64,000 bases of DNA, from the NCBI GenBank assembly GCA_003697085.1, contig RFFU01000078.1, forward strand, positions 47,680 through 111,679, given 5' to 3'. The notes beneath the pieces were generated by a model. That model did no database searches, was not told the DNA's origin, and worked only from the letters and a program-made list of their open reading frames with translations. This document shows positions 31,977-40,410 of the stretch, one piece after another (positions within the stretch are counted from its first letter, which is position 1; each line of letters starts with the position of its first letter). This DNA is from Candidatus Hydrogenedentota bacterium. GTDB taxonomy: Bacteria > UBA8481 > J006. The translations under genes were made by a program, and so were the position numbers.

Positions 31977-34100
31977 ATGGCAAAACCGAATTCCCGAAAG
32001 CGCGGGGGCCTGATGCCTTCTCGATTCCTCGGCCGGCCCCCCTTGCGGCGGAACTGGTTGCGGTTCCGGCAGGACCGACTGGGGGTCTTCGTCTTCCTGC
32101 TGGTTTGTTCCACCCTGATCCTCTGGCCCGCGATGCCGTCGGCTCAGAACGTCCCGCGCACCGGCGACATTGCGATAGCCGATGTCTTCGCGCCGCGGGG
32201 ATTCGTCTTCGTGGACAATGCTTCCGCGCGTCGGCGCTGGGAAAGCCTCTATCGCTCCGTTCCGGCGCCGTATCGCTTACGCACCGAGGGGTTCGAAGCG
32301 GCCGCGCGAAGATTGCGCGGCGCTTTGACCGCTTCTCTTCCGGACACACATCCTCTTTCCTCTCCCCGTCGGCGGCAAGTTGCGATCCTCCAGGTGAACC
32401 GTCTCTTGAGGAAAATGCGGTCCCGAGGATACTCCGATTCGGACATCCACGCGGACCGTCTCTCGATTCTTCTTCCGAATGGAAAACGACGGATTGTCGA
32501 AGCCTCGTCCGTCGTTCAAAAAAAGAGGCTCATCGAGGAACTTCCGGATCTGACGCGGCGCGAGGCGGAGGCGGTGGCGCGGCTGATCTCCGAATACATC
32601 CCACCGACACTCGTCTTCGACTCCGCCGAGGCGAACCGGATTCTCGAGAAGATCCGCCAAGAGAACCCGCCGGCCCGCACACGCTTCGCGCCGGAAAAGG
32701 CCGTCATCGTCGCGGGGCAGCGTCTGGCTGAACGCGATGTCGAACTGATTCGCCAGTTGAACGAGTACAACCGCAAACGAAACCTCCAAGCCATCGGACT
32801 TCTCCTCCTCTTTCAGATTCTTTTGCTCTCCTTCGCCGCTTTGTATATGAAGCGGTATCTCTTCGAGCAGTATGAAAACACGCGGGATATCTGGGGCATC
32901 GCCTTCACCTTTCTCGCTTCCCTCTTCCTTTGCCTTGTCGTTCTCGTAATCGTCGAACGTGCCTCCTGGGGGAGATGGCGTTTGACCCCCGCCGTTCTTC
33001 CCGTGCCCGCGCTGGCGATGACTCTGACTCTCCTTTACGGCGTCCGCCTGGCCTTCATCGCCACAATGTTTTTGAGCCTTTTGGCATCCACGGTGATGGC
33101 TCCCCGTGTCTCGATTCTGGCAATGTTTCTGTTGGGGGCCATGACCGCTTCCTTCGCTGCGGTCCATGCGAGAAAACGAAGCGATCTCGCCCGAGCCGGA
33201 CTCTGGACCGGACTCGTGCAGGCCTTCGTCATCGTCAGCCTCGGGATCATCTATTCTCAACCATGGTCGGCCTTGCGCGCCGAGATTATCTCCGGGTTCG
33301 GCTCGGGCATCCTCTCCTCCCTCCTCGTCTCCGTGCTTCTCCTGCCGCTCGAGGTTCTCTCGCACCGCCCCTCTTCCTTCCGCCTCCTCGAGTTGACGGA
33401 TCCGCAACATCCCGTGCTTCAACAGCTGCTCCGAACCGCTCCCGGAACCTTCCAGCATTCGCAACACGTTGCTTTGCTGGCGCAGACGGCGGCGGAAACG
33501 ATCGGTGCCAACGCCCTGCTGACGCGCGTCGGCGCTTATTTTCACGATATCGGGAAGATGAAGAAGCCCGAATACTTTACCGAAAACCAACAAAAGGGAG
33601 CCAATCCCCACGATTCCCTCTCACCGACGATGTCTGCGACCATCCTGAAAGCTCACGTGACCGATGGAGCACAGATGGCGCGGGTCGCCAAATTGCCCGA
33701 CGCCGTCATCGACTTCATCTGGGAACATCACGGAACGACATTAATGAGCGTCTTTTACGCTCGCGCCCTGGAGCAAGCGGGGGACGAGGACGTGGACAAG
33801 AGCAAATACCGCTATCCCGGGCCGCGCCCGCAAAGTGTTGAAACGGCCCTGGTGATGTTGGCGGACTCCGTCGAGGCCGCTTCCCGTTCCCTCGAACGCC
33901 CCACACCCAACCGCCTCGAACGCCTCGTCAAAAAGATCATCACGGACAAATTTGAGGAGGAACAGCTCGACGACTGCGGGCTGACGCTGCGCGAACTCAA
34001 CCTCATCGCTGATGAGTTCACGCGCGTTCTCTCCGGACTCTACCACTCCCGAAACGTCGTCTATCCCGAAAAAAGCGGAGGTGAAAGGAAAAAAAGTTGA
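31977..34100 (+). CDS. pgpH: 7TM-HD family phosphodiesterase (PgpH/YqfF type)
   Basis: 707 residues. An N-terminal helix is followed by an extracytoplasmic domain of about 200 residues, seven clustered helices (about 265-470) and a C-terminal HD domain. HD metal residues are visible in HSQHVALL, YFHDIGKM, EHHG and, farther on, the aspartate in MLADSVEAA. Relatives such as PgpH hydrolyse cyclic di-AMP. No diadenylate cyclase is in the window to confirm that signal here. The gene is followed by ybeY with a stop/start overlap, a conserved order in many bacteria; the usual phoH upstream is absent. Confidence 0.9.
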   Translation: MAKPNSRKRGGLMPSRFLGRPPLRRNWLRFRQDRLGVFVFLLVCSTLILWPAMPSAQNVPRTGDIAIADVFAPRGFVFVDNASARRRWESLYRSVPAPYRLRTEGFEAAARRLRGALTASLPDTHPLSSPRRRQVAILQVNRLLRKMRSRGYSDSDIHADRLSILLPNGKRRIVEASSVVQKKRLIEELPDLTRREAEAVARLISEYIPPTLVFDSAEANRILEKIRQENPPARTRFAPEKAVIVAGQRLAERDVELIRQLNEYNRKRNLQAIGLLLLFQILLLSFAALYMKRYLFEQYENTRDIWGIAFTFLASLFLCLVVLVIVERASWGRWRLTPAVLPVPALAMTLTLLYGVRLAFIATMFLSLLASTVMAPRVSILAMFLLGAMTASFAAVHARKRSDLARAGLWTGLVQAFVIVSLGIIYSQPWSALRAEIISGFGSGILSSLLVSVLLLPLEVLSHRPSSFRLLELTDPQHPVLQQLLRTAPGTFQHSQHVALLAQTAAETIGANALLTRVGAYFHDIGKMKKPEYFTENQQKGANPHDSLSPTMSATILKAHVTDGAQMARVAKLPDAVIDFIWEHHGTTLMSVFYARALEQAGDEDVDKSKYRYPGPRPQSVETALVMLADSVEAASRSLERPTPNRLERLVKKIITDKFEEEQLDDCGLTLRELNLIADEFTRVLSGLYHSRNVVYPEKSGGERKKS

Positions 34101-34615
34101 GCGGGGGCTCGCAAGATCAATCCGAACGTTCGGCTTCTCGGCTCAGAAAGCGAAAGGGAGGAGTCGTCTTTCAGAATGCCGCCGGCCGGGCCGCCCCGGC
34201 GCATACCGAATATTGGATTCGGCGGGTCCTGCAATGCGAGATTCGCGCTCGTGGGCTTCCTCCGGACTGCGAGGACGGGATCACCGTCCGACTCGTCGAT
34301 GACGCCACGATGCGTTCCTTCAACTCTCGTTACAAACAGAGACGCACGACAACCGACGTGCTCGCTTTTTCCACCGGTGACATTCTGATCTCGCTCGATC
34401 GAGCGTCGGTCCAGGCCCGGGACGAAAACCATTCCGTCAGGCGCGAGGTGCTTCATCTCGCCCTCCACGGCTGGCTTCACCTCAACGGATTCCGTGACGC
34501 GCGCCCGGACGAGGCCGCACGAATGGAAAGGGAAATAGAAGAGATTCTAAATCGTTTTCCGAAACTGCGGAAGGCGCAAAGCAGACGTCGAGCGTTGAAA
34601 CGAACCGGTGCTTGA
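34097..34615 (+). CDS. ybeY: YbeY-type rRNA-processing metalloendoribonuclease with an altered ligand
   Basis: 172 residues, starting at a TTG that overlaps the pgpH stop. The core motif reads HLALHGWLHLNGFRD where the family has HxxxHGxLHLxGYDH, so the last zinc-ligand histidine aligns with aspartate. The alignment continues without gaps into the acidic MEREIEEIL helix, so this is a substitution and not a frame error. Aspartate can bind zinc, so activity may persist. YbeY trims 16S rRNA 3' ends and takes part in ribosome quality control. The neighbours pgpH and the CBS genes are its usual ones. Confidence 0.88.
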   Translation: MSGGSQDQSERSASRLRKRKGGVVFQNAAGRAAPAHTEYWIRRVLQCEIRARGLPPDCEDGITVRLVDDATMRSFNSRYKQRRTTTDVLAFSTGDILISLDRASVQARDENHSVRREVLHLALHGWLHLNGFRDARPDEAARMEREIEEILNRFPKLRKAQSRRRALKRTGA

Positions 34616-35663
34616 TTCTTACCTCTTGACCGCAATCTTTTTGGCGCTTCTCTATGCTCTCTCCGCTCTCATCTCCGGTTCTGAAACGGCTCTCTTTTCC
34701 CTCAAACCTCATCATCGAGAGAACCTTGGGAACCGCCGCGCCCGGATTGATCACCTCCTCCGACAACCCAAGCGCCTCCTCATCACGATTCTCCTTGCCA
34801 ATCTCCTTGTCAACACCGCGGCCGCCTCCCTGATGGAAACGACACTGCATCGACTTTTGGGAGGTTACAGCGTAGCCGCCGCGGTCGCCGTCGGCTCGAT
34901 TTTCATCCTCGTCTTCGGGGAGGTGTTGCCGAAGACGGCCGCGATCCGTCATAACGTTCGTTTCGCTCTTCTCACCTTTCCACTTGTTGATTTTCTCAGG
35001 ATTCTCTCTCGCCCCTTGACGGCTCCCCTCGTGGCTTTGGCGCGCGCGGTCGAACACGGGATCGGCGCGGAAAAAGAAACTGCCGTGACGGAAGAGGATA
35101 TTCGCAGCCTCGTCTCCCACGGCGAGGATATGGGCGTGCTCGACCGTGAAGAGGAACGTTGGATTCATTCGATCTTCGAACTGGACAAGATGCGTGCGAA
35201 TGACCTGATGCGTCCGCGAGACAAGATCGTGGCTCTCCCACGCTCCGCCGACTTCGAAACCGCATTGAAAACCATCCGGGAATCCGGTTTTTCCCGCATC
35301 CCCATCTATTCCGATTCCATCGACAGAATCATCGGCATTCTCCACGCCAAGGACCTCGTCCTCGCCCATCTCCAAGGTCGCAAGATTCCCCCGGCAAAGT
35401 GTCTTCGGAACGCCGTCTTCGTGCCTCGCTGGCGGCGTTGCGACGATCTCCTTCGCGATCTCCAAACCCGCAGGACGCATATCGCCATCGTCGTCAACGA
35501 ATTCGGTAACACCGCGGGACTGGTCACCTTGGAAGATCTTCTCGAAGCCATCGTGGGTGACATCCGCGATATGCGTCAGGAGGAAGCGCAAACCAACTCG
35601 CTGGAAAACTCCTCTTCCCCTTCCGAAGACAGCGTTGTCGAAAGAAAGAAGTCACCTTCATGA
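34608..35663 (+). CDS. CNNM/DUF21-CBS membrane protein lacking the CorC_HlyC domain
   Basis: 351 residues. A DUF21/CNNM transmembrane domain (about 1-180) is followed by a CBS pair (about 200-325), and the chain ends in a polar serine-rich tail where a CorC_HlyC domain would normally follow. CNNM/CorC proteins are linked to magnesium/cobalt homeostasis and transport. The GTG start overlaps the end of ybeY by 8 bases. The full-length paralogue follows immediately (ATGA overlap), so the two may form a heterodimer; this is inference from adjacency. Confidence 0.85.
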   Translation: MLDSYLLTAIFLALLYALSALISGSETALFSLKPHHRENLGNRRARIDHLLRQPKRLLITILLANLLVNTAAASLMETTLHRLLGGYSVAAAVAVGSIFILVFGEVLPKTAAIRHNVRFALLTFPLVDFLRILSRPLTAPLVALARAVEHGIGAEKETAVTEEDIRSLVSHGEDMGVLDREEERWIHSIFELDKMRANDLMRPRDKIVALPRSADFETALKTIRESGFSRIPIYSDSIDRIIGILHAKDLVLAHLQGRKIPPAKCLRNAVFVPRWRRCDDLLRDLQTRRTHIAIVVNEFGNTAGLVTLEDLLEAIVGDIRDMRQEEAQTNSLENSSSPSEDSVVERKKSPS

Positions 35664-36889
35664 TCCCCGCCTTCCTCGTCGCCATCCTGACTCTCATCCT
35701 CTTCAGCGCCTTCTTCTCCGGCATCGAGACCGGGTTTCTCTCCGCCTCGCCCGGTCGTATGCGCACTCTTCAAGAAAAAGGCGATCCCCGTGCCGACATC
35801 GTTCTCCATTACCTTAATTTCCCTGACGAGTACATCGGAACCGTGCTCGTCGGAGTCAATCTTTGCAACGTCGCGATCTCCGTTCTCGTTACGTGGGGAT
35901 TCCAAACCCTCTTCGGCGATCCCAAACGAGCGGTTCTCTTGACAATGACCACCGTCACCCCTGTGTTGCTCGTCTTCGCCGAGGTCCTGCCGAAATCGAT
36001 CTTTCGAAGCCGCCCCAATTCCCTCTGCCTCGCCTTTGCGCGTCTCTTCCGGGCAACACACATCCTGCTGCTGCCTGTCAGCAGCACCGTCGTTCGGCTC
36101 AGCCGAGCTCTGCTCCCGCTCGCCGTCACCGAGGCAAAGCGGGATTATCTGGCCAGGCGCGCCGAAATTCAGGCGCTCGTCCGCGAAGGAGAACGGATCG
36201 GCGCCGTCGAGGACGACGAACTGGAGATGATCGAGTCGGTCTTCGAACTGTCGGAAACGACCGTGAAGGAGGTGATGGTTCCCCGCGTCTCGATGGCCGC
36301 CATCGCCGACGATGATTCGCTTGAGAATATCCGCAACTTTGTCGTGAACCGCCGTTTTACCCGGTATCCCGTCTACCACGAAACCCCCGATTCAATCCGC
36401 GGGATCCTTCACGTCCTGGATCTTCTGGAGGAACAAGAGATCTTTTCCCGTTTGATGCCTCCGATCTATCTCGCCGAAACGATGACCGTCGATGATGCAC
36501 TCGAGTACCTCAGAAAAGCCGGTCATCCGATGGCCATCGTCGTCGATGAATACGGCGGGACGGCCGGGCTCGTCACGATCGAGGACCTTCTCGAGGAACT
36601 GGTGGGCGAGATCGAAGATGAATTCGACACCGTGGAAGAGAAGATCGTCGAACTGGACCGCGGACGCTGGCTCGTCCACGGCACCACCGACCTCGATGAA
36701 CTCGTCGAGCGGATCGGAATCGCCATCCCTCTGGAAGAGTTCGAGTCGGAGACGGTGGGAGGCCTCGTCATGGAAAACCTCGGGCGCATTCCGAAGGTCG
36801 GAGAGACGATCTTCTTCGGGAAACATTATTTACGCGTCACAGCCTCCGACGAACGCCACGTCATCCGCGTCGAAATCGGCCTGCGGTGA
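35660..36889 (+). CDS. CNNM/DUF21-CBS-CorC_HlyC membrane protein
   Basis: 409 residues with the full architecture: transmembrane CNNM domain (about 1-175), two CBS motifs (about 205-325, including VMVPRVSMAAI and GGTAGLVTIEDLLEE) and a C-terminal CorC_HlyC domain (about 335-408). It is probably involved in divalent cation efflux or homeostasis. It overlaps the stop of the preceding paralogue by 4 bases and ends the plus-strand housekeeping run. Repeats fill the following spacer. Confidence 0.88.
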   Translation: MIPAFLVAILTLILFSAFFSGIETGFLSASPGRMRTLQEKGDPRADIVLHYLNFPDEYIGTVLVGVNLCNVAISVLVTWGFQTLFGDPKRAVLLTMTTVTPVLLVFAEVLPKSIFRSRPNSLCLAFARLFRATHILLLPVSSTVVRLSRALLPLAVTEAKRDYLARRAEIQALVREGERIGAVEDDELEMIESVFELSETTVKEVMVPRVSMAAIADDDSLENIRNFVVNRRFTRYPVYHETPDSIRGILHVLDLLEEQEIFSRLMPPIYLAETMTVDDALEYLRKAGHPMAIVVDEYGGTAGLVTIEDLLEELVGEIEDEFDTVEEKIVELDRGRWLVHGTTDLDELVERIGIAIPLEEFESETVGGLVMENLGRIPKVGETIFFGKHYLRVTASDERHVIRVEIGLR

Positions 36890-36917
36890 CACCGCAGGTT
36901 ATCCCTTCATCCTCCGT

Positions 36918-37013
36918 TTTCGTTCACCGTTCTTCGTTTTTCGCTACGGTATATGGAACGGCAGAAATCGAGGTTCAAACGTTAAACGGTGGATGAAAAA
37001 CGGTGAACGAAAT
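36918..37013. repeat. Long-arm inverted repeat around CGTTCACCGTT
   Basis: TTTCGTTCACCGTTCTTC near 36918-36935 returns in reverse complement at about 36996-37013 (core ACGGTGAACG at 37000-37009) with one mismatch in 18. The two arms are separated by about 60 bases that contain a further CGTTTAAC-like word. It lies after the last CBS gene and carries no T-run, so I do not call it an intrinsic terminator. Confidence 0.65.
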
Positions 37014-37016
37014 TTC

Positions 37017-37070
37017 CTTTTTCCTTTTGCCTTCTGCCTTTTGACTTTTGCCTTTTTCCTTTCTTTTTCC
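37017..37070. repeat. TTTTGCC-type 7-base word array
   Basis: About seven tandem, imperfect copies of TTTTGCC (variants TTCTGCC, TTTTGAC, TTTTTCC) lie directly after the inverted repeat. No gene is visible in this 36890-37416 spacer apart from the ribosome site of the DUF2203 gene at its end. Confidence 0.7.
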
Positions 37071-37178
37071 AAATCCTTCCGCCGCCCGTGCGGCCAAGAT
37101 GGCCCCGCTCCCAGACTCCCCTCTTTTTCTCCTTCTCTCCGGGCCCTTGCGCTTGGCCTTCTCCTTGCCCTCCCTTTT

Positions 37179-37285
37179 TCCGTGTCATTCGGTGTGCTCC
37201 GTGGTCCCCCTTCTTCCGTGTTGTTCCGTGTCTTCCGTGGTTCACCTCTCTTCGGCGGCCGTCCGCGTCTTCCGCGGTCTCGGCA
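37179..37285. repeat. TTCCGTGTC-type 10-base word array
   Basis: Eight or nine imperfect copies of a 10-base word with consensus TTCCGTGTnn/TCCGTGGTnn, the last two drifting to TCCGCG. It is the longest of three related arrays in the window (others at 3067 and 50884). Apparent reading frames through it are only translations of the repeat. Confidence 0.75.
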
Positions 37286-37416
37286 ATTGGAATGGGGTTC
37301 CGGAAAAATATTTGCGATCGCTTCCTTCCCCGGTTTTAATTAACGTTGTGGAAACGGCCTGCTCGGCGTTTTGTCCGGCCGGCGGAATCTTCGCCGTCTC
37401 CCGACGAGGAACCAAA

Positions 37417-37797
37417 ATGTACGAACGCAGACTCTTCACCTTCGAGGAAGCCAATCGCTTGGTCGAACCGATCAGCCTTCTTACGGCACGGGCGCGCGAG
37501 GAAATGGAACACATCTGGGAAAGCCTCAACCTCGATGTCACCGAGCGCGAACTTTCCGAAGGCTATCAGCGAATCAATGCCGCTAAACGACGCTGGTATG
37601 CGCGAATCCGCGAGCATGGGGCCGTGCCCCGTCGGCTCTGGGAAGTTGATTTCGAGACGGAATACGGCCTTGCGTTTTCCTGGCGCTTCGGGGAAAAGGA
37701 AATCCGTTATTGCCACTCCCTCCACGACTTCGGCCCCTTTCCGTTCCGCATTCCCATTCCGGCGCGACTCCTTGCCGGTAATCTCGGCGAGGTGTGA
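37417..37797 (+). CDS. DUF2203-family protein
   Basis: 126 residues from the ATG at 37417, preceded by GAGGA; the longer open frame to the left only translates the repeats. The family hallmarks are an N-terminal FTFEEANRLVEPI helix, a long charged central helix, and a C-terminal block with WRFGEKEIRYCHSLHDFGPF and an arginine-proline-rich end. Function is unknown. Its TGA overlaps the GTG of the following membrane protein. Confidence 0.8.
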   Translation: MYERRLFTFEEANRLVEPISLLTARAREEMEHIWESLNLDVTERELSEGYQRINAAKRRWYARIREHGAVPRRLWEVDFETEYGLAFSWRFGEKEIRYCHSLHDFGPFPFRIPIPARLLAGNLGEV

Positions 37798-39461
37798 GGG
37801 CCGAGACGTACTCCGACGAAGGATCGTCCCCGCCGCCGCGAACATCCGCGATTTCCGGAACAATTCTCTTCTTCGCCGTCATCGCGCTGGTTCTCTATGC
37901 CTACCTTCCTTCTCTCCGGCACATTCCCCGCGCCGACCAAATCTACTACTTCTGCGAGGCTTCCCGCTTCACCAATCCTCTTCATCCTGACATCCTCTCT
38001 CTCTCACTTGGTACACTCTCCTTCAATCGAACGAGAATTTTCGCGCCCGGGGATTATCTCCTCTTCCGCCCCCTCTTCTTTCTCTTCCTGGCGTTGGAAT
38101 ACACATTTTTCCGCGGAAACGCATTTCCGTACCAACTCACCGGCCTTCTTCTTCATCTCATTCTTCTCTGGCGCTTCGCCGTTTTGCTCCGCCGCCTCTT
38201 TCCGGACCCGCTCCATGGCGTTTTCGTCATCTTCTTCTCGGTTCTTTCCGTATCCGCGGAGGCCGTCATCTGGCAGCACGTCAACGGATATATCCTCTTC
38301 GAGATTCTTCTCCTTCTCTTCTTCGACCGTTTCTTCCTCTGGCTTCGAACCGCCCGCCTCTGGTATCTTCGCGTCGCCACCGCCTGGCTGATCCTGGCCG
38401 GATTCACTTACGAACTTGGAGTCGTCGTCGCGGCGTTGGGATTCGCGCTCTCCTTCTCCCTCCCGTGTCCTCGAGATGGTGCCGCCGCGAGAAGACACTT
38501 TTCCTTCGCCTTTTTCCTGCTTGCCGGACTCAATCTTCTCGATCTCATCGTCCGCTGGCCGCATATTCCGATGGCTCCTTCCGGTTTTCAAACGCTCCCT
38601 TCATCGTTTTCCAAGATTCTCCTACCGTTCCTCTTCCTTCCCGGCTACTGGATTCGCGCGGCCTTGCTTCCCGCGACGAATTATCGCTTTCTCACGCTTC
38701 CTCGACTGACAATCCTCCCGCGGCACGTTGTCGGCTCTTCGACGTCGTCTTTTCTTTCCGCGGCGTTTCTGGCGCTTGCTCTCTTTGCTCTCATCCTCCT
38801 TGCGCTTCGAGAGGTTCTCCTTTCGCGAAACAAAACTTCCCGAGCAGATCGTTCTTTTCTCTCCTTCGCTGGTTGCTTTCTCTTTCTCCTAAATGGCGCC
38901 TATCTGCTTCTCATCTCCGCAGGAAGAATCCTGCCTCGGGAAATCACCTACGTCTTCTGGAATCCCAATTGGAGCTCCCCCTTCTGGCTCTATCTCCTTC
39001 TCTTCCTGGCGGTTGTTATGAACCTGGCCCGGGTGGGTTTGGCGCGCACCTTCCCTCCCGAGCGCCGCGCTCTGGCCGCGGTCCTTTTCACTCTCTTCCT
39101 CTTGCTCACCGCCGACAACGCCGCTCTCACCCGCCAAATCAATCTCCGTTACGCGGATGAAATGGCTCCGCAACGAAGGTTTCTCGCGGCGCTCTCCCGT
39201 TTCGTCGAACGTCACCGGAACGAACCGGATTTCTCCTTCGCCTGGACGCGCATTCCGCGCATGGATTCGACGGGATACACACCGAACGTTGTTCGACCGG
39301 ACGGGAGTTACGCGCCGCAGCCCCTCTTCTACGCCCAATCTCTTTATGGTTCCCTGATCTCCACCGACCCGAAATACCGCGTCCGCTACGATCCAAAGAA
39401 AGGGGAAATCGACGAAGAGGTCGTCGTCAACGAGACCTCTCTTCCACCGGCACGACCGTGA
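37794..39461 (+). CDS. GT-C-like multi-pass membrane protein
   Basis: 555 residues starting at a GTG overlapping the DUF2203 stop. An N-terminal helix is followed by a loop with Asp-Gln and Tyr-Tyr and a pattern like that of GT-C glycosyltransferases, then about ten more helices and a soluble C-terminal segment of about 100 residues. There is no clear Asp-Glu pair in the first loop, so catalysis is uncertain. It is translationally coupled to DUF2203. Its 3' end overlaps the convergent lipoprotein gene by 35 bases. Confidence 0.65.
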   Translation: MRAETYSDEGSSPPPRTSAISGTILFFAVIALVLYAYLPSLRHIPRADQIYYFCEASRFTNPLHPDILSLSLGTLSFNRTRIFAPGDYLLFRPLFFLFLALEYTFFRGNAFPYQLTGLLLHLILLWRFAVLLRRLFPDPLHGVFVIFFSVLSVSAEAVIWQHVNGYILFEILLLLFFDRFFLWLRTARLWYLRVATAWLILAGFTYELGVVVAALGFALSFSLPCPRDGAAARRHFSFAFFLLAGLNLLDLIVRWPHIPMAPSGFQTLPSSFSKILLPFLFLPGYWIRAALLPATNYRFLTLPRLTILPRHVVGSSTSSFLSAAFLALALFALILLALREVLLSRNKTSRADRSFLSFAGCFLFLLNGAYLLLISAGRILPREITYVFWNPNWSSPFWLYLLLFLAVVMNLARVGLARTFPPERRALAAVLFTLFLLLTADNAALTRQINLRYADEMAPQRRFLAALSRFVERHRNEPDFSFAWTRIPRMDSTGYTPNVVRPDGSYAPQPLFYAQSLYGSLISTDPKYRVRYDPKKGEIDEEVVVNETSLPPARP

Positions 39462-40410
39462 CGCGGACCGAGTTGCGCGCTCGCCCTCCGGCTCCCTCCG
39501 CCTCGATGGAGAACGACCGTGTTTTCTTCGGCGTCAGAAGCATCGTTCCGTAGGAGGACAGCGTCTTTCCTTCGAACGTCACCGTGTCCGCTCCACTCGT
39601 ACGCCACTGCAACAACACCGCCTCACCCGGCCGGATTTCACGCGGGCGGAGTCTCAAGAGGATCTTCGGAGGAGAAGGCCGCGGCGGGACGGGGCGCGGT
39701 GGAAGGACCGAGAGAACAAGCGTTCGCGAGGTAATGAAATCCGCCGACTGGCAACTTAATTCGTAAGCCGCGTCCGCAACGGGATGAACGACTGTTTCGC
39801 CCTCCGGAGAAACGCCCAGGCCGTTGAGGTGTACGGTCGATTTTCCGGGAACACGCCAGCGCAAAACAGCCGTCTCCCCGCGCGCAATGCGCTCCGGAGC
39901 GACCGAAAAGAATATCTCCCGTTCCTCTTCAGGGGCGGGAACCGACTCGAGGAATTCCCGGCTCTTCGCGAGATAACGGTCAACCAGTCGCAGAAGAGGG
40001 GAATCGGTTTCGAGCTCGTAGGAGACGAGATGAAGGGCGACGGCGGCGCGCCGGGCCGGTATCACCTGCTCCCAATCCTTCCGCAGAAACGCCTTCAAAA
40101 GCCGCTCCCGGGATTCTTCATATTCTCGATAACGTCTCGGATAGCGCCGTTCCACCCCTCGGGAAAGCATTCGCGGAAGAATCAATTTTTCGGACCGCCC
40201 GACCGTTGCAATCCATTCCGCACCGCGTTGATGGCCTTCCTTTTCGAGATCGTGAACCGCCTTTTTGGTGAATGCATCTTGAATCACCCTTCCGGAATTC
40301 CGCGTTTCGCGGCAAGAGAAGAGGGGTACGAGAAGGCACAGAACGAGGAGAACTCCGGTTCTTCGAAGACGAGTGCTTCTCCAACGGAGCCTCAACCGAC
40401 GTAAAATCAT
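39427..40410 (-). CDS. Lipoprotein with two Ig-like beta-sandwich repeats
   Basis: 327 residues from the ATG at 40410, which overlaps the glgB stop as ATGA. A basic N-terminus and hydrophobic stretch end in a lipobox-like Leu-Phe-Ser-Cys, so it is probably lipidated and exported. A helical middle section (about 30-150) is followed by two similar repeats (about 165-225 and 245-310). Each contains an R-x-G-E-x-x-x-L-x-W core, an Ig-like or PKD-like beta pattern, joined by a proline-rich linker. Function is unknown. Coupling to trehalose and glycogen genes is unexpected for an envelope protein. Confidence 0.75.
   Translation of the reverse strand: MILRRLRLRWRSTRLRRTGVLLVLCLLVPLFSCRETRNSGRVIQDAFTKKAVHDLEKEGHQRGAEWIATVGRSEKLILPRMLSRGVERRYPRRYREYEESRERLLKAFLRKDWEQVIPARRAAVALHLVSYELETDSPLLRLVDRYLAKSREFLESVPAPEEEREIFFSVAPERIARGETAVLRWRVPGKSTVHLNGLGVSPEGETVVHPVADAAYELSCQSADFITSRTLVLSVLPPRPVPPRPSPPKILLRLRPREIRPGEAVLLQWRTSGADTVTFEGKTLSSYGTMLLTPKKTRSFSIEAEGAGGRARNSVRVTVVPVEERSR

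Noticed and set aside
36982-37245. Apparent small gene translating as His/Arg/Lys-rich repeats
   Set aside because: It is a reading of the intergenic word arrays, with no start signal and no protein-like pattern.
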